DNA of 64,000 nt, from NCBI RefSeq assembly GCF_003339615.1, contig NZ_QQBG01000017.1:1-64000 (forward strand), read 5' to 3'. The position numbers and the translations under genes are program-made. This DNA comes from Candidatus Similichlamydia laticola. Its GTDB lineage: Bacteria; Chlamydiota; Chlamydiia; Chlamydiales; Parilichlamydiaceae. How positions within the stretch are numbered: position 1 is the first letter of the stretch; every line of letters starts with the position of its first letter. Positions 36,742 through 45,323 of this stretch are shown here, in pieces. The notes under the pieces are model-generated. The model worked only from the letters and a program-made list of their open reading frames with translations. It made no database searches and had not been told where the DNA came from.

Positions 36742-36838
36742 AATTTATTCTGGGCAGAGAATTTTTTGTAAGAAAATTATCATCATTTCTTAGAAAGTTT
36801 TCTCTTTGATTCCTTTCAGGTGATGTCTGAGGCTGATA

Positions 36839-36866
36839 TTGACTAAATAGGAATTTTTATTATAAA
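36839..36866 (+). promoter_or_regulatory. Strong candidate promoter of array paralog 2
   Basis: TTGACT (36839-36844) and TATAAA (36861-36866) with a 16-base spacer in a very AT-rich gap. It places transcription start near 36873 and supports TTG 36915 as the translation start. Confidence 0.75.
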
Positions 36867-36914
36867 ATATTTTTGTTTTACGACTCTTATAAGTCGTGCA
36901 TAAGAGGTTTCTCC

Positions 36915-38189
36915 TTGATTTCTTCTGTCCGTTTCTCCAGTTTACGATTTCCTTTATCTTGTCTTTCTCGTATTGAAGCCCTTTTTACAGTTGCTGGATT
37001 GCGTGTTGCTCATTTAATTGAAAAGTGGGATGGGTGGGGTATTTCTGCTTTTTTAGGGTCTTTTTCTCTTGTTCCGACTAGATTTCAGATTCTTTGGAGA
37101 ATTTCCGGTGAGGTTTGCGTTTCTACATTTGGAGAGACTAATCATCCTCTGGAAGGACAGGAGTTGGCGGAAAGGGCCTATGCTTCTTGGGTGAGGTATT
37201 GTTCATTAGGCGCTTTACTTCTTCTTTTTGTTATTTCTTGTTTAAACCTATCCCTTTCCTCTCTGAGCGTTCCTGCAGTTGTTTTTCTGACGCTTGTCTC
37301 TTTAGCCGAGTTTTTATTTGAGACTCTTCGCACTGCTCTTATGTCCTCATTGATCCGAAATTGGGCCAATCGCCTTTCTGAAGGGTTTCAAAACGACCAA
37401 ATACCAGTTTTTTTAAAAAGCTGTTTCAGGATAACACCTTGTTCCACTTGGCTAGCTTGGTTACAGAGTCAGGCTATCTTTTTTATTCAGTTATCTTGCT
37501 TTGTTTTGGCGTTTTACTGTTCTTTAATGGCTCATTGGAAGGTCGATTTAGCTTTCACAGCTTTAGGTATTTTTTTCTGGGCTTTTTCTTTTTTTATAAC
37601 AAAAATATGCTTTTTTTATTGTCAATCTTTGAATGCTTTCGAGACGGCCATGGCAGTTTTTAAGAGAGATACAGGGTGCTTTTTGCCTAGTGAGAGCATA
37701 CTTGTTCCCTTTTTAGAGCAAATCGATACAGAGAGAAGAATATTGGAGGATTACTGGGCATGGAGTAAGAGAAAAACAGATGAGTTGCTTACGCGATCTA
37801 AAAAATTGGAGGAACAATATGCTCAGTTGAAGACGAATATGTATCTCGCTTGGAATGAAACGAGTAAAGGGTCAACAGAAACAGAACAAGTCCTCTGGAA
37901 CCTTTCTGTGCGAAGATTAACCGCTGATATGTCTTCAGCTGTTCAGGAATTATCACAGCTAACTTATAATTTAAACAACATTCAGCTTGCATTGAGATCA
38001 TCTTTTTATTTTTGTGGTGAAGTTTGCTCTTCCTCCCTTTACATCGCAAAAAAGGCTAAGGCCTTAATAGAGATAGAAGAGAGTATCAAAGCAAGGGAAT
38101 TCAACTTCGCTGAGCATGTACCGAGATGTGGTGCTCTTTTTAGGAGAGATTCTGGTTTTTCTCCGATTTTAGCCGTTACTGAAGTTTAA
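36915..38189 (+). CDS. Array paralog 2: four-span membrane protein with helical tail
   Basis: A 424-residue protein of unknown function. The start is TTG 36915, with AAGAGG seven bases upstream and a good promoter before it; the frame extends to another TTG at 36873. The conserved module is: SAFLGSFSLVPTRF, a span pair ending SLAEFLFETLRT, the motif NWANRLS, a second span pair, then FKRDTGCFLPSE. The final 180 residues are charged and helical, probably coiled coil (ILEDYWAWSKRKTDELL to LNNIQLAL). A rho-independent terminator follows, so this gene is its own transcription unit. Paired hydrophobic helices are typical of chlamydial Inc proteins; membership is inferred. Confidence 0.8.
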   Translation: MISSVRFSSLRFPLSCLSRIEALFTVAGLRVAHLIEKWDGWGISAFLGSFSLVPTRFQILWRISGEVCVSTFGETNHPLEGQELAERAYASWVRYCSLGALLLLFVISCLNLSLSSLSVPAVVFLTLVSLAEFLFETLRTALMSSLIRNWANRLSEGFQNDQIPVFLKSCFRITPCSTWLAWLQSQAIFFIQLSCFVLAFYCSLMAHWKVDLAFTALGIFFWAFSFFITKICFFYCQSLNAFETAMAVFKRDTGCFLPSESILVPFLEQIDTERRILEDYWAWSKRKTDELLTRSKKLEEQYAQLKTNMYLAWNETSKGSTETEQVLWNLSVRRLTADMSSAVQELSQLTYNLNNIQLALRSSFYFCGEVCSSSLYIAKKAKALIEIEESIKAREFNFAEHVPRCGALFRRDSGFSPILAVTEV

Positions 38190-38219
38190 ATACTAAAATC
38201 ATGTTATCAAAGTTTCTTT

Positions 38220-38251
38220 AAAAAGGCCTGGAAATATTCCTAGGCCTTTTT
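38220..38251 (+). terminator. Rho-independent terminator after paralog 2
   Basis: AAAAAGGCCT and AGGCCTTTTT form a 10-bp stem, extended by GGAA/TTCC with a single bulged T and an ATA loop. The stem ends in a T-run. Located 31 bases after the stop codon. The A- and T-tracts make it potentially bidirectional. Confidence 0.92.
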
Positions 38252-38365
38252 ATTTGCTCTATTGACATCGAAATTCGACTAGTCTTTTCTATGTTTCTCA
38301 TGAGCCCGAAAATTGGTTTATATGCTGTCCCTCTGGATCCTTAGGGCGAAAAGTTAAGGAGCCTT

Positions 38366-39532
38366 TTGACTATTTTTTCTAAGAACATAACAAACAAATC
38401 TTGTTATAAATGGATTTGTTGTCCCTGTCGAGTAGTAACTTGTGCTACACAAGTTCTTTCTAGGCAATTGGTCTCTCTGATTCGTTTATTGAACGGAACG
38501 AGAAATGAGATCGAATGCAGGGGATTCTACTCTGATCCCTTGTTGAGCCAGTCGTGCTGTTTTTCCGTTAAAACGGTTGCCCTAGGAACCATTTTAGGGT
38601 CTATTGCTTCTTTTTTTGGGTTTCCACAAATTCCTCTTTTTTTGTGTGGTCTGGCTTTGGTCTCCATTCTTACCGATTTATATCGTACATCTTTTTGTTT
38701 GGAGTTAAGCGGATCGTGGGAAAGACGTCTTTCCTGTGGTTTTCTTTGCAAAGAGAGCCTAAAAAATTGTTTCAATTTTTCTCAGGAAAGTTTGCAACAT
38801 TATGTTGAAGGGTTTTCCTTTCTATTAAGTTTGCAAGGTTTGTGTTTTTCACTTGTAGGCAGTTGCTTAGGTTTAGCTATGTTTCATGGCAATGCTTTTT
38901 TTCTTTTGTGTGTCTTGTTTGTCTGGTTGTATTGTCTTTTTTTTCAAAAAGCTTTGGAACGTTACTTTGCCTTGTCTAATTTTCAACGTGTCATGGCTAT
39001 GCTTAGTCGTGACATAGGTACGCCGGACCCTATTGATGAGGTGTGTCAGAAATTTTTGAATAGTTGTTCTGTGGAACTTAAACAGCTTTGCTCGAGTAAA
39101 GATTCTTGTTTATCTCTTTTCGAAAAAGTTAAAGAGCAACTCAAATGTTTGAGAACCCATTTAAAAGATCTTAATTTATCTGGGGTACTGGCTTCTGCTT
39201 TGATTATTTCCAAATCTCCGGAAGAGTGGCGTTCTTTAATGAGAGAAGGAGTCATGCTAAGAATTATGTTGCAACGAATAGAGGATCTGTTTACTGACTT
39301 AGATGCGGACTTAGCCTTGGTTGAAAGTCGAGGTCTTATTCCAAGAAACTTCTGTGGAGATATGCCTAGTTGGAACTTGTTCCTTTTAGATCGTTGCATG
39401 CTGGCTATATCTTGTGATCATAAAGCACAAAAGATATCTCATCTTGTTATACATTGCTTTAATGTAGCAAATCTTATTTTTCCGGGCTGTGTTTCTGAGG
39501 AAATTTACCGTGACGTACTACTTTATTTATAG
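38366..39532 (+). CDS. Array paralog 3: four-span membrane protein with helical tail
   Basis: A 388-residue protein of unknown function. The start is TTG 38366, four bases after AAGGAG. Entry motif CRGFYSDPLL (51-60), spans at about 68-86 and 88-105, motif SILTDLYRTSF ... WERRLS (118-123), spans at about 149-170 and 174-194, then the family signature LSRDIGTPDP (213-222). The tail is helical and ends NLIFPGCVSEEIYRDVLLYL, alignable with the end of paralog 4. Rich in Cys and Phe. Paralogs 3, 4 and 5 are the closest relatives within the array. A TTGACA lies at 38262 after the terminator but lacks a clear -10. Confidence 0.8.
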   Translation: MTIFSKNITNKSCYKWICCPCRVVTCATQVLSRQLVSLIRLLNGTRNEIECRGFYSDPLLSQSCCFSVKTVALGTILGSIASFFGFPQIPLFLCGLALVSILTDLYRTSFCLELSGSWERRLSCGFLCKESLKNCFNFSQESLQHYVEGFSFLLSLQGLCFSLVGSCLGLAMFHGNAFFLLCVLFVWLYCLFFQKALERYFALSNFQRVMAMLSRDIGTPDPIDEVCQKFLNSCSVELKQLCSSKDSCLSLFEKVKEQLKCLRTHLKDLNLSGVLASALIISKSPEEWRSLMREGVMLRIMLQRIEDLFTDLDADLALVESRGLIPRNFCGDMPSWNLFLLDRCMLAISCDHKAQKISHLVIHCFNVANLIFPGCVSEEIYRDVLLYL

Positions 39533-39627
39533 GTGTTTCGTTTCATTTTGAAATAAGTATGATGTCTCTAACCAATTAAATTAAATCTTTTCACTGATCA
39601 GATCTTTGTTTAGTATTAGGTGTCTGT

Positions 39628-40818
39628 TTGTTGGCTAGATCTGTTTCATGTATAACCCAGTCTCCTTATTCTGTTAGATCACTTTGCGTTCTTTGTCGAG
39701 GAATTTGCTGTTTTCTTTTTAATGTAGCAAGATTAGTTGCTGCATTTTTAGCCCGTGTTAAAGGACGAAGAAATCTAATTTTAGAGAGAGATTTTTCTGC
39801 TGATCCCTTAATTGGTCCTCAAGGTGAATGTCCAGCTTCTCTTGTAGCCGTTTTCACGAGTCTTGGTCTGTTATTTTGTACCTTTCGAATTCCTGTGTTT
39901 ATTCCCTTCTTACTATTCATATTAGTGTTAATTTTTTCTTTAGCCGATTTAATTCGTGCTTTTCTATTAACGGAGTTAAGTCGACTCTGGAATAAAAGAC
40001 TGAATTGTCAACAGGAAAGTCTGCTATGCCAGTTATTTCATGAACATCTTGCTTTGTCCAAAAATGATGTTATCCTATCTCTAAGAGTTTTTTCTTTGCT
40101 ATTTGTTATGCAACTTATTAACTGGAGCGTTTTGCTTTTTTTTGGAATTTCATTTTTACTCTCTTATAAAAAAGAATTCCTTGTAAAAGGATTGCTGATT
40201 TGGATACTTCAAGTTTTCTTTTTGAAAACCTTTGGACTTGTTTGTGGCTCTATAATGAGGTTTCGGGAAGTCATGGTTGTCTTTAGCCGTGACATTGGGA
40301 CACCTAATCCATCTTACCAAGCATGTCTTGATTTTTTCAAATTTCACCTTATAGAGCTAGCAAAAGCACGTGAGATTCATCGTTCATACATGGTTCGTTT
40401 CAACAGGTTGAGAAGTAAAGTCTCTGAATTAAAACAATATATGGACCAATTAGCTTTCGTGCAAAGCATAGGGATTGTGGATATTGAAGGGTATGAGTGT
40501 TTTAGGCTAAGACAAATTCGTTTGCTTCTCTTTCTTTGGCAAAGGTTAAGTGTTTCTGTTGTTCTTTTAGAGAAAGAGATAGTGGCTATCCAAGGAAGCT
40601 TAATTTTGGGACCAGTTCAGGAGTTGGAAAGAGACAAATTAAAATTGGCATGTTATTGTTCTGAATTAGCTAAAGTCGTCGTTAGGCTTGAAGCTATAGG
40701 AACGCATATCTTTCAAGATGCAGTATTTTGTTTTGGATCTATAAGAATAGTTTTTCCTTCTTTTATATCAGATGTTATTTGGGATCATGTCGTTCAATTA
40801 TTTATAAACTTAAATTAG
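39628..40818 (+). CDS. Array paralog 4: four-span membrane protein with helical tail
   Basis: A 396-residue protein of unknown function. The frame begins with two successive TTG codons (39628, 39631) behind TTAGGTG. Entry motif ERDFSADPLIG (53-63), spans at about 70-87, 89-106, 150-178 and 185-202, motif SLADLIRAFLLTELSRLWNKRLN, and signature FSRDIGTPNP (219-228), nearly identical to that of paralog 3. The C-terminal half is helical and ends in SIRIVFPSFISDVIWDHVV. The short AT-rich gap before it (95 bases) has no convincing promoter. Confidence 0.8.
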   Translation: MLARSVSCITQSPYSVRSLCVLCRGICCFLFNVARLVAAFLARVKGRRNLILERDFSADPLIGPQGECPASLVAVFTSLGLLFCTFRIPVFIPFLLFILVLIFSLADLIRAFLLTELSRLWNKRLNCQQESLLCQLFHEHLALSKNDVILSLRVFSLLFVMQLINWSVLLFFGISFLLSYKKEFLVKGLLIWILQVFFLKTFGLVCGSIMRFREVMVVFSRDIGTPNPSYQACLDFFKFHLIELAKAREIHRSYMVRFNRLRSKVSELKQYMDQLAFVQSIGIVDIEGYECFRLRQIRLLLFLWQRLSVSVVLLEKEIVAIQGSLILGPVQELERDKLKLACYCSELAKVVVRLEAIGTHIFQDAVFCFGSIRIVFPSFISDVIWDHVVQLFINLN

Positions 40819-41960
40819 ATCCTTTATATTTCTGTAAATCCGTAAATAAGTCACGTGCTTATGTCTCTAGTTCGGGCTTACATCGGGTCTTTCTGAAGTT
40901 TTCTAGGGTTGTTGTCACTTCATTTATTTTGTTGCTAGCAAAGAGACAGACTATTTTAAGTCGTCATTTTGCAAGCAACCCTCTAATAGGTTGGAAAAGT
41001 CTATTTCCTCTGTTTTATGCTGGACTGCTGGCCGCTTTTGGTATTTTATGTATCATATTCAATTTATGGGCTGTTTCTGTTATCTCATGTGGTGCGGCAC
41101 TGCTTTTTTCTTTTATTGATTTGAACTTAACTGTTTTGCATATCGAATTAAACAAAATATGGCAGTATAGGGTTTCTAAGGGGTCAAATGCAAACCTATT
41201 AGGTTCTTTATTAAGAGAGTGTTTTTCTCTGTCTCCGGAAGATCTGAATATTTCTCTAGCAAGTTTCTGCTGTATCATTTCAGTTGAGCTGATCTTCTTT
41301 TTATTGGTATATGTTTTCCTTGTTAGGGCTCTCTTGTTTCAGGAGATATTTTTTTGTCTGTTGTGTTTGTGTTCTTGGTTATTTCAGTTTTTGATTAAAG
41401 ACAAGATGTATGCTTCACGCAAAGAAATTTGGAAATTTTTAAATTTTTTATTAGTTCTTAATCGTGATGTTCAGTCTGCTAATCCTTCAGATGCTGTATG
41501 CTCTAAGTTTTTTAGAGTGTGTCGTGAAGAGATGGAGCTCATGCAGGTTAGTTATGAGTTGCATTCAGCCGCACTTGCAACAGTTAAAGGCGAATTAGTT
41601 AGTTTAAGAGAGGACATTTCAAGGCTAAATTTGGAGCAAACTTTATCAAAAATAGTTTACTCTAAAAATTTAGAATCTAATTTTATGCCTATTTGCATAG
41701 CTCGAGCTAATTTGGATCTGTGGAAGAGATTAGACAATTTTTTGTCTTTTCTTGAAAAAGAAATACACAGTCTTGAACAGCTTCGCAATTCATCAAAAGA
41801 TATCTATGGGGACAGATTAGCTGCCATGCAGCTATTTTCAGAATACAAGTTGAGAGTGGTCATAACTCGTTTTTTAGCTATTCTCATCTTGGAAGAATCC
41901 AGGTCAGGATTTGATTTAATGAGAGTATTTTTAAATGAAATATCAAGGGATGGTGATTGA
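40779..41960 (+). CDS. Array paralog 5: four-span membrane protein, start uncertain
   Basis: About 393 residues, function unknown. No ATG or GTG occurs in a plausible start position. The frame is open from 40728, and TTG 40779, 40 bases inside the end of paralog 4, gives an N-terminus about as long as in its siblings; a non-standard start after 40818 or a lost 5' end is possible. The module is clear: SRHFASNPLIG, a span pair, SFIDLNLTVLHIELNKIWQYRVS, a second span pair, then LNRDVQSANPSDAVC, a weakened version of the RDIGTPxP signature. A helical tail follows. Confidence 0.7.
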   Translation: MGSCRSIIYKLKLDPLYFCKSVNKSRAYVSSSGLHRVFLKFSRVVVTSFILLLAKRQTILSRHFASNPLIGWKSLFPLFYAGLLAAFGILCIIFNLWAVSVISCGAALLFSFIDLNLTVLHIELNKIWQYRVSKGSNANLLGSLLRECFSLSPEDLNISLASFCCIISVELIFFLLVYVFLVRALLFQEIFFCLLCLCSWLFQFLIKDKMYASRKEIWKFLNFLLVLNRDVQSANPSDAVCSKFFRVCREEMELMQVSYELHSAALATVKGELVSLREDISRLNLEQTLSKIVYSKNLESNFMPICIARANLDLWKRLDNFLSFLEKEIHSLEQLRNSSKDIYGDRLAAMQLFSEYKLRVVITRFLAILILEESRSGFDLMRVFLNEISRDGD

Positions 41961-42432
41961 GTGCACTATCTTTCCTGTCCAATGCTTGAGTCGTTCTGTT
42001 TTTGGGACGCTCTTAAGTTTAAATATGGGCTACATCTGAATTTTACACTGTATTCTTTGAAGTGCCTGCAACGACTTCAGACCCTTCCTGATAGATCTGA
42101 GAATGTTATTTTCGCGTTGTTTTCAATGTCGTGCTGTTTTTGAAGTATCTTAACATTCACGGAACTTTCGTTTTCCTGCTCCAGGCTGTACACTATTAGG
42201 GTCCCAGCTGGGATCTCTTCGATCTAAGATCCAAGTTGCCCCAGCAGATTGCCCCTTTAGCTTTTGAGCAAGGCTCATTGCCCTTTTCGCAAATTGGGAA
42301 TTACTTCCTCGCTTAGTATGTTATTGGTTTTCTTTGTTTCATTGGTCCGATGGTCAATTCGCAGGTATTTCTTATTTTCGTTCGTCACCTTTGGATGCTT
42401 ATCCGAGCCTCTGGGTGCAGGAGGGATAAGTA
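41961..42432. other. Gap of 472 bases between the array and the ribosomal region
   Basis: No convincing gene. A 60-codon frame (41961-42143, +, GTG start, AAGGGATGG six bases upstream) directly follows the paralog 5 stop; it is Cys- and Phe-rich and unlike anything I know. A 42-codon minus-strand frame (42150-42278) would encode a basic, hydrophilic peptide beginning MSLAQKLKGQSAGATWILD, but its Shine-Dalgarno spacing is poor. A perfect 12-bp palindrome TCCCAGCTGGGA (42202-42213) runs into a 6-bp hairpin GGATCT/AGATCC (42211-42232), so a structured RNA or operator is possible. Base composition shifts from AT-rich to moderate here. Confidence 0.5.
42294..42322 (+). promoter_or_regulatory. Possible promoter before the small membrane ORF and ribosomal operon
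   Basis: TTGGGA (42294-42299) and TATGTT (42317-42322) with a 17-base spacer; four of six matches each. It is the best candidate I see upstream of rplC. Confidence 0.3.
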
Positions 42433-42702
42433 ATGACTAGTTTCAAAAAGCCGTGCTCTGCTATAAGGTCCGGCATCGGTTTTTTTGCTGTGTTTTGGTT
42501 TTGGATGTTGTGGTCTTCTGGGGGCTGGTTTGCGTCTTCGAACCTATCGACACTTCAGCTGGTGTGGCTAGATTGCGGGTTTGATGACTCTTTGGCTGCG
42601 TTTGTTTCTGCTGGTTTTGTGTCAACAATCCAGCTTCTTGCGCCGGTTTTTTTAATTCTGGTCTCGGCCGTTTGGTCGTTTGGGTTTGGCTTGTCTTCAT
42701 GA
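42433..42702 (+). CDS. Small two-span membrane protein, tentative
   Basis: An 89-residue frame starting ATG 42433 with a near-ideal GGAGGG seven bases upstream. Two hydrophobic stretches (about 14-33, Trp/Phe-rich, and about 55-86) suggest a small membrane protein; no homolog recognised. The opposite strand holds a 79-codon, Lys/Thr/Gln-rich frame (42461-42700) that could be read as a basic protein but has no ribosome-binding site. I favour the plus-strand reading. It lies 60 bases before rplC, about where C. trachomatis has CT529/cap1, but I see no similarity to it. Confidence 0.4.
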   Translation: MTSFKKPCSAIRSGIGFFAVFWFWMLWSSGGWFASSNLSTLQLVWLDCGFDDSLAAFVSAGFVSTIQLLAPVFLILVSAVWSFGFGLSS

Positions 42703-42762
42703 TGTTGAGAGCTTAGTCTGCCCTTGGTTGCACACATTTTTCTTTATGGAGAGGACTGTCGT

Positions 42763-43473
42763 ATGGGCTTTTCTTTGAGAGGTAAGAAACTGGGAATGTC
42801 GCACTTCTTTTTGGAAGACGGCACCTTTGTTCCTTGCACCCTTTTGGAGGTTTTGCCTCACGTTGTTGTGCAAATCAAGGAGCCAGATCGCGACGGATAT
42901 TCGGCCTTGCAACTTGGCGTAGCTTCCCTTGGAGGGCTGGGTTCTGCGCGCTTAGAGAAGCGCGTTTCTAAGCCCTTGCTTGGTCACTTCAAAAAGGCGG
43001 GTGTTGTTCCGCACAAAGATTTATTTGAAGTGCGAGTTGAAGACGTGAATCAGTTCTCTGTGGGACAGGAAATTGGGTTGGAAATTTTTGAGGGCGTAGA
43101 AAGTGTTGACGTGATGGCTATCTCTAAGGGGAAGGGATACCAAGGTGTCATGAAGCGTTGTGGGTTCAAGGGCCATGGGGCTTCTCATGGGACGGGTCCC
43201 ATTCATCGTCATGCAGGGTCTAGGGGACAGAGAAGTACTCCTGGACGTATTTTTCCAATGAACCCAGCAGCTGGACGTATGGGTGGGGCTCTTGTTTCTG
43301 TTCAAAATCTTTCGATCGTGTGGAGGTCCAAAGAAGAAGGACTTCTTGCTGTCATGGGAGCTGTTCCTGGAGCTCGTGGAGGGTCCTGGGTTTGTGTTCG
43401 TCATGCCATCAAGAAACACGGTGGCTCGCGTATTTCTTGGAAGAGTGGTGGTGTGAAGTGTCTCAAGTCATGA
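42763..43473 (+). CDS. rplC: Ribosomal protein L3
   Basis: 236 residues. The signature KGKGYQGVMKRCGFKGHGASHG and the peptidyl-transferase-reaching loop GSRGQRSTPGRIFPMNPAAGRMG are clear. I start at ATG 42763 (MGFSLRGKKLGMSHFF) behind GGAGAGGA; the frame runs 13 codons further upstream. First gene of the S10-spc-alpha operon; as in Chlamydia, rpsJ does not precede it. It has an ATGA overlap with rplD. Confidence 0.96.
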   Translation: MGFSLRGKKLGMSHFFLEDGTFVPCTLLEVLPHVVVQIKEPDRDGYSALQLGVASLGGLGSARLEKRVSKPLLGHFKKAGVVPHKDLFEVRVEDVNQFSVGQEIGLEIFEGVESVDVMAISKGKGYQGVMKRCGFKGHGASHGTGPIHRHAGSRGQRSTPGRIFPMNPAAGRMGGALVSVQNLSIVWRSKEEGLLAVMGAVPGARGGSWVCVRHAIKKHGGSRISWKSGGVKCLKS

Positions 43474-44150
43474 GAAGGGTTTCATTTCCGGATGCCGGTG
43501 TTTGTGAAGGTGTTGATCTGTCTAGCTTTCTTGAGGCAGAACCTTCCTCCTCACTTGCAATGATGCATCGGTGTTTGGTTTGTTTGAGAGCAAATAAGCG
43601 GCAGAGGTCTGCTTGTTCGCTTACCCGTTCTGAAGTGAGTCATTCCGGGAAGAAACCCCATCCTCAGAAAGGAACTGGTCGTGCTCGTCAGGGCTCTTTG
43701 GCATCACCGCAATATAGGGGCGGAGGGGTTGTTTTTGGGCCTCGAGGGGTTAAGTCTCTAGCAAAGGTGAACAAGAAGGAGAGACGCGCCTCCTTGAAGG
43801 GAGCTCTTTTGGATAGATTATCTTCTGGAGCGTGCGCTATTGGTGTCGATCTTGGAGCCGGCATGGAGCGCCCTAAGACATCTTTGGTTTGTTCTTTTTT
43901 GGAGAAGCTGAGTTTTTCTAAAGGGAAGGTTCTTGTTCTTTTCGATCAGAAGGAAGACGTTCTTCTTCAAGATTCTGGCTGGTCTAGGTATTCTTGCTTT
44001 CAAAAAAGCGCAGCCAACCTTTCTTCTGTTCGTGTTCTGTTTTTCTCTCAAATCAATTTGCAAGACGTGTTGTCTGCCAGGGGCATTGTTTTTTCGGAGG
44101 CCGCGTTTCTTGCATGTTCTAGGTTTCTTGAAGGGGGAGCGGTTGCATGA
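43470..44150 (+). CDS. rplD: Ribosomal protein L4
   Basis: 226 residues. The family loop KKPHPQKGTGRARQGS ... PQYRGGGVVFGPR is present. The start is ATG 43470 in the ATGA overlap with rplC; the longer open frame inside rplC is ignored. It overlaps rplW by ATGA. In other bacteria L4 also autoregulates this operon; nothing here shows that. Confidence 0.96.
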   Translation: MRRVSFPDAGVCEGVDLSSFLEAEPSSSLAMMHRCLVCLRANKRQRSACSLTRSEVSHSGKKPHPQKGTGRARQGSLASPQYRGGGVVFGPRGVKSLAKVNKKERRASLKGALLDRLSSGACAIGVDLGAGMERPKTSLVCSFLEKLSFSKGKVLVLFDQKEDVLLQDSGWSRYSCFQKSAANLSSVRVLFFSQINLQDVLSARGIVFSEAAFLACSRFLEGGAVA

Positions 44151-44473
44151 AGAAGGACCCGTATTCTATTCTTTTACGCAGGTATCAGACGGAGAAGGCT
44201 ACGGTATTGGGTTCTTTGAAGGATGCCGTCTCAAATAAGAGTATCAGTCGTTGCCAAAGTCCCAAATATCTCTTTCTAGTGGCTGTGCGCGCGAATAAAA
44301 CAGAAATTGCCTCTGCAGTTGAGGAAATCTACGCAGATAGATCTGTTCGGGTTAAGTCTGTTCGGACAATTTTCGTAAAACCGAAGCCAGTTCGTTTCCG
44401 TGGAAGGTCTGGCAAGAGAGCAAGGTTTAAAAAGGCAATTGTGACTCTAGAAGTCGGTTGTTGTTTGGATTGA
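44147..44473 (+). CDS. rplW: Ribosomal protein L23
   Basis: 108 residues. The motif [11 protein letters not shown] is followed by a beta-alpha core ([22 protein letters not shown]) and the basic hairpin [21 protein letters not shown]23 lines the exit of the peptide tunnel, where SRP and trigger factor dock. Starts in an ATGA overlap with rplD. Confidence 0.95.
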   Translation: MKKDPYSILLRRYQTEKATVLGSLKDAVSNKSISRCQSPKYLFLVAVRANKTEIASAVEEIYADRSVRVKSVRTIFVKPKPVRFRGRSGKRARFKKAIVTLEVGCCLD

Positions 44474-44483
44474 GGGGGGTTGC

Positions 44484-45320
44484 GTGATTAAGAAGTTTCG
44501 TCCTTTGACGCCTTGCTCCAGGTTTCTTACTTTAGAGAGTCGTGATGGGCTGGCTACTTCCTCTGAGAAGGATGGGGTAAAGCGCCCGAAGTATCTTAGA
44601 AGGATTAAGCATTCTACTGGGGGCCGTAACAATTGCGGTCGAATTACTTGTCGACACAGAGGTGGGGGGCACAAGAGGTTTTATAGGCTCATTGATTTTG
44701 TCCGCATGAAGGATGATGTTCCTGCTCGTGTAGTGGCTATTGAGTACGACCCAAACAGGTCGGCCCGTATAGCTCTTCTTTTTTACAAAGATGGCGAAAA
44801 GAGGTATATTCTGGCGCCATCCGGCCTTGTGGTAGGTCAAACTGTCCTTTCCGGGAAAGGAGCTCCTTATCGTCCCGGGAGTTGTATGTCTTTTAGAGAC
44901 ATGCCTGTGGGCAGCTTGGTTCATAATATCGAGATGGTTCCTGGTCGGGGTGGGAAGCTGGTTCGCTCTGCTGGTTCTTCTGCGCAGTTTATGGGATGTA
45001 GCGATGGGTACGCGAGGGTACGGCTTCCTTCCGGTGAAGTTCGCAGAATTTGTGAGAGCTGCCGTGCTACGATCGGCTCCCTTTCCAACGCAGAGCACAG
45101 CTTGCGTGTTGAGGGAAAAGCTGGTCGTCGTAGATGGCTGGGGATTCGTCCAAGTGTGCGTGGGACGGCTATGAACCCTGTTGACCATCCGCACGGTGGT
45201 GGTGAGGGTAAGCATAATGGCTATATTCCTATGACGCCTTGGGCGATGCAAACCAAAGGTCTGAGAACTCGGAAAAAGAGGAAGTCATCCAAGTTCATTA
45301 TTAGGGATCGAAGGGGGTAG
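44484..45320 (+). CDS. rplB: Ribosomal protein L2
   Basis: 278 residues. Signatures are [24 protein letters not shown] near the N-terminus (shown in part) and [14 protein letters not shown] near the C-terminus, including the conserved His close to the peptidyl-transferase centre. The start is GTG 44484 behind GAGGGGGG. Confidence 0.98.
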   Translation: MIKKFRPLTPCSRFLTLESRDGLATSSEKDGVKRPKYLRRIKHSTGGRNNCGRITCRHRGGGHKRFYRLIDFVRMKDDVPARVVAIEYDPNRSARIALLFYKDGEKRYILAPSGLVVGQTVLSGKGAPYRPGSCMSFRDMPVGSLVHNIEMVPGRGGKLVRSAGSSAQFMGCSDGYARVRLPSGEVRRICESCRATIGSLSNAEHSLRVEGKAGRRRWLGIRPSVRGTAMNPVDHPHGGGEGKHNGYIPMTPWAMQTKGLRTRKKRKSSKFIIRDRRG

Positions 45321-45323
45321 TTT

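Noticed and set aside
42150-42278. 42-codon basic minus-strand ORF
   Set aside because: Only a two-base Shine-Dalgarno spacing and no recognised homolog; kept only as a note in the gap description.
42461-42700. Lys/Thr/Gln-rich 79-codon minus-strand ORF, superficially histone-like
   Set aside because: It is the mirror of the plus-strand membrane ORF, has no Shine-Dalgarno, and its composition follows from the GT-rich plus strand.
44532-45251. Long 239-codon minus-strand ORF opposite rplB
   Set aside because: It is a shadow of rplB, a well-identified ribosomal protein gene; the antisense translation is low-complexity and unlike any protein.
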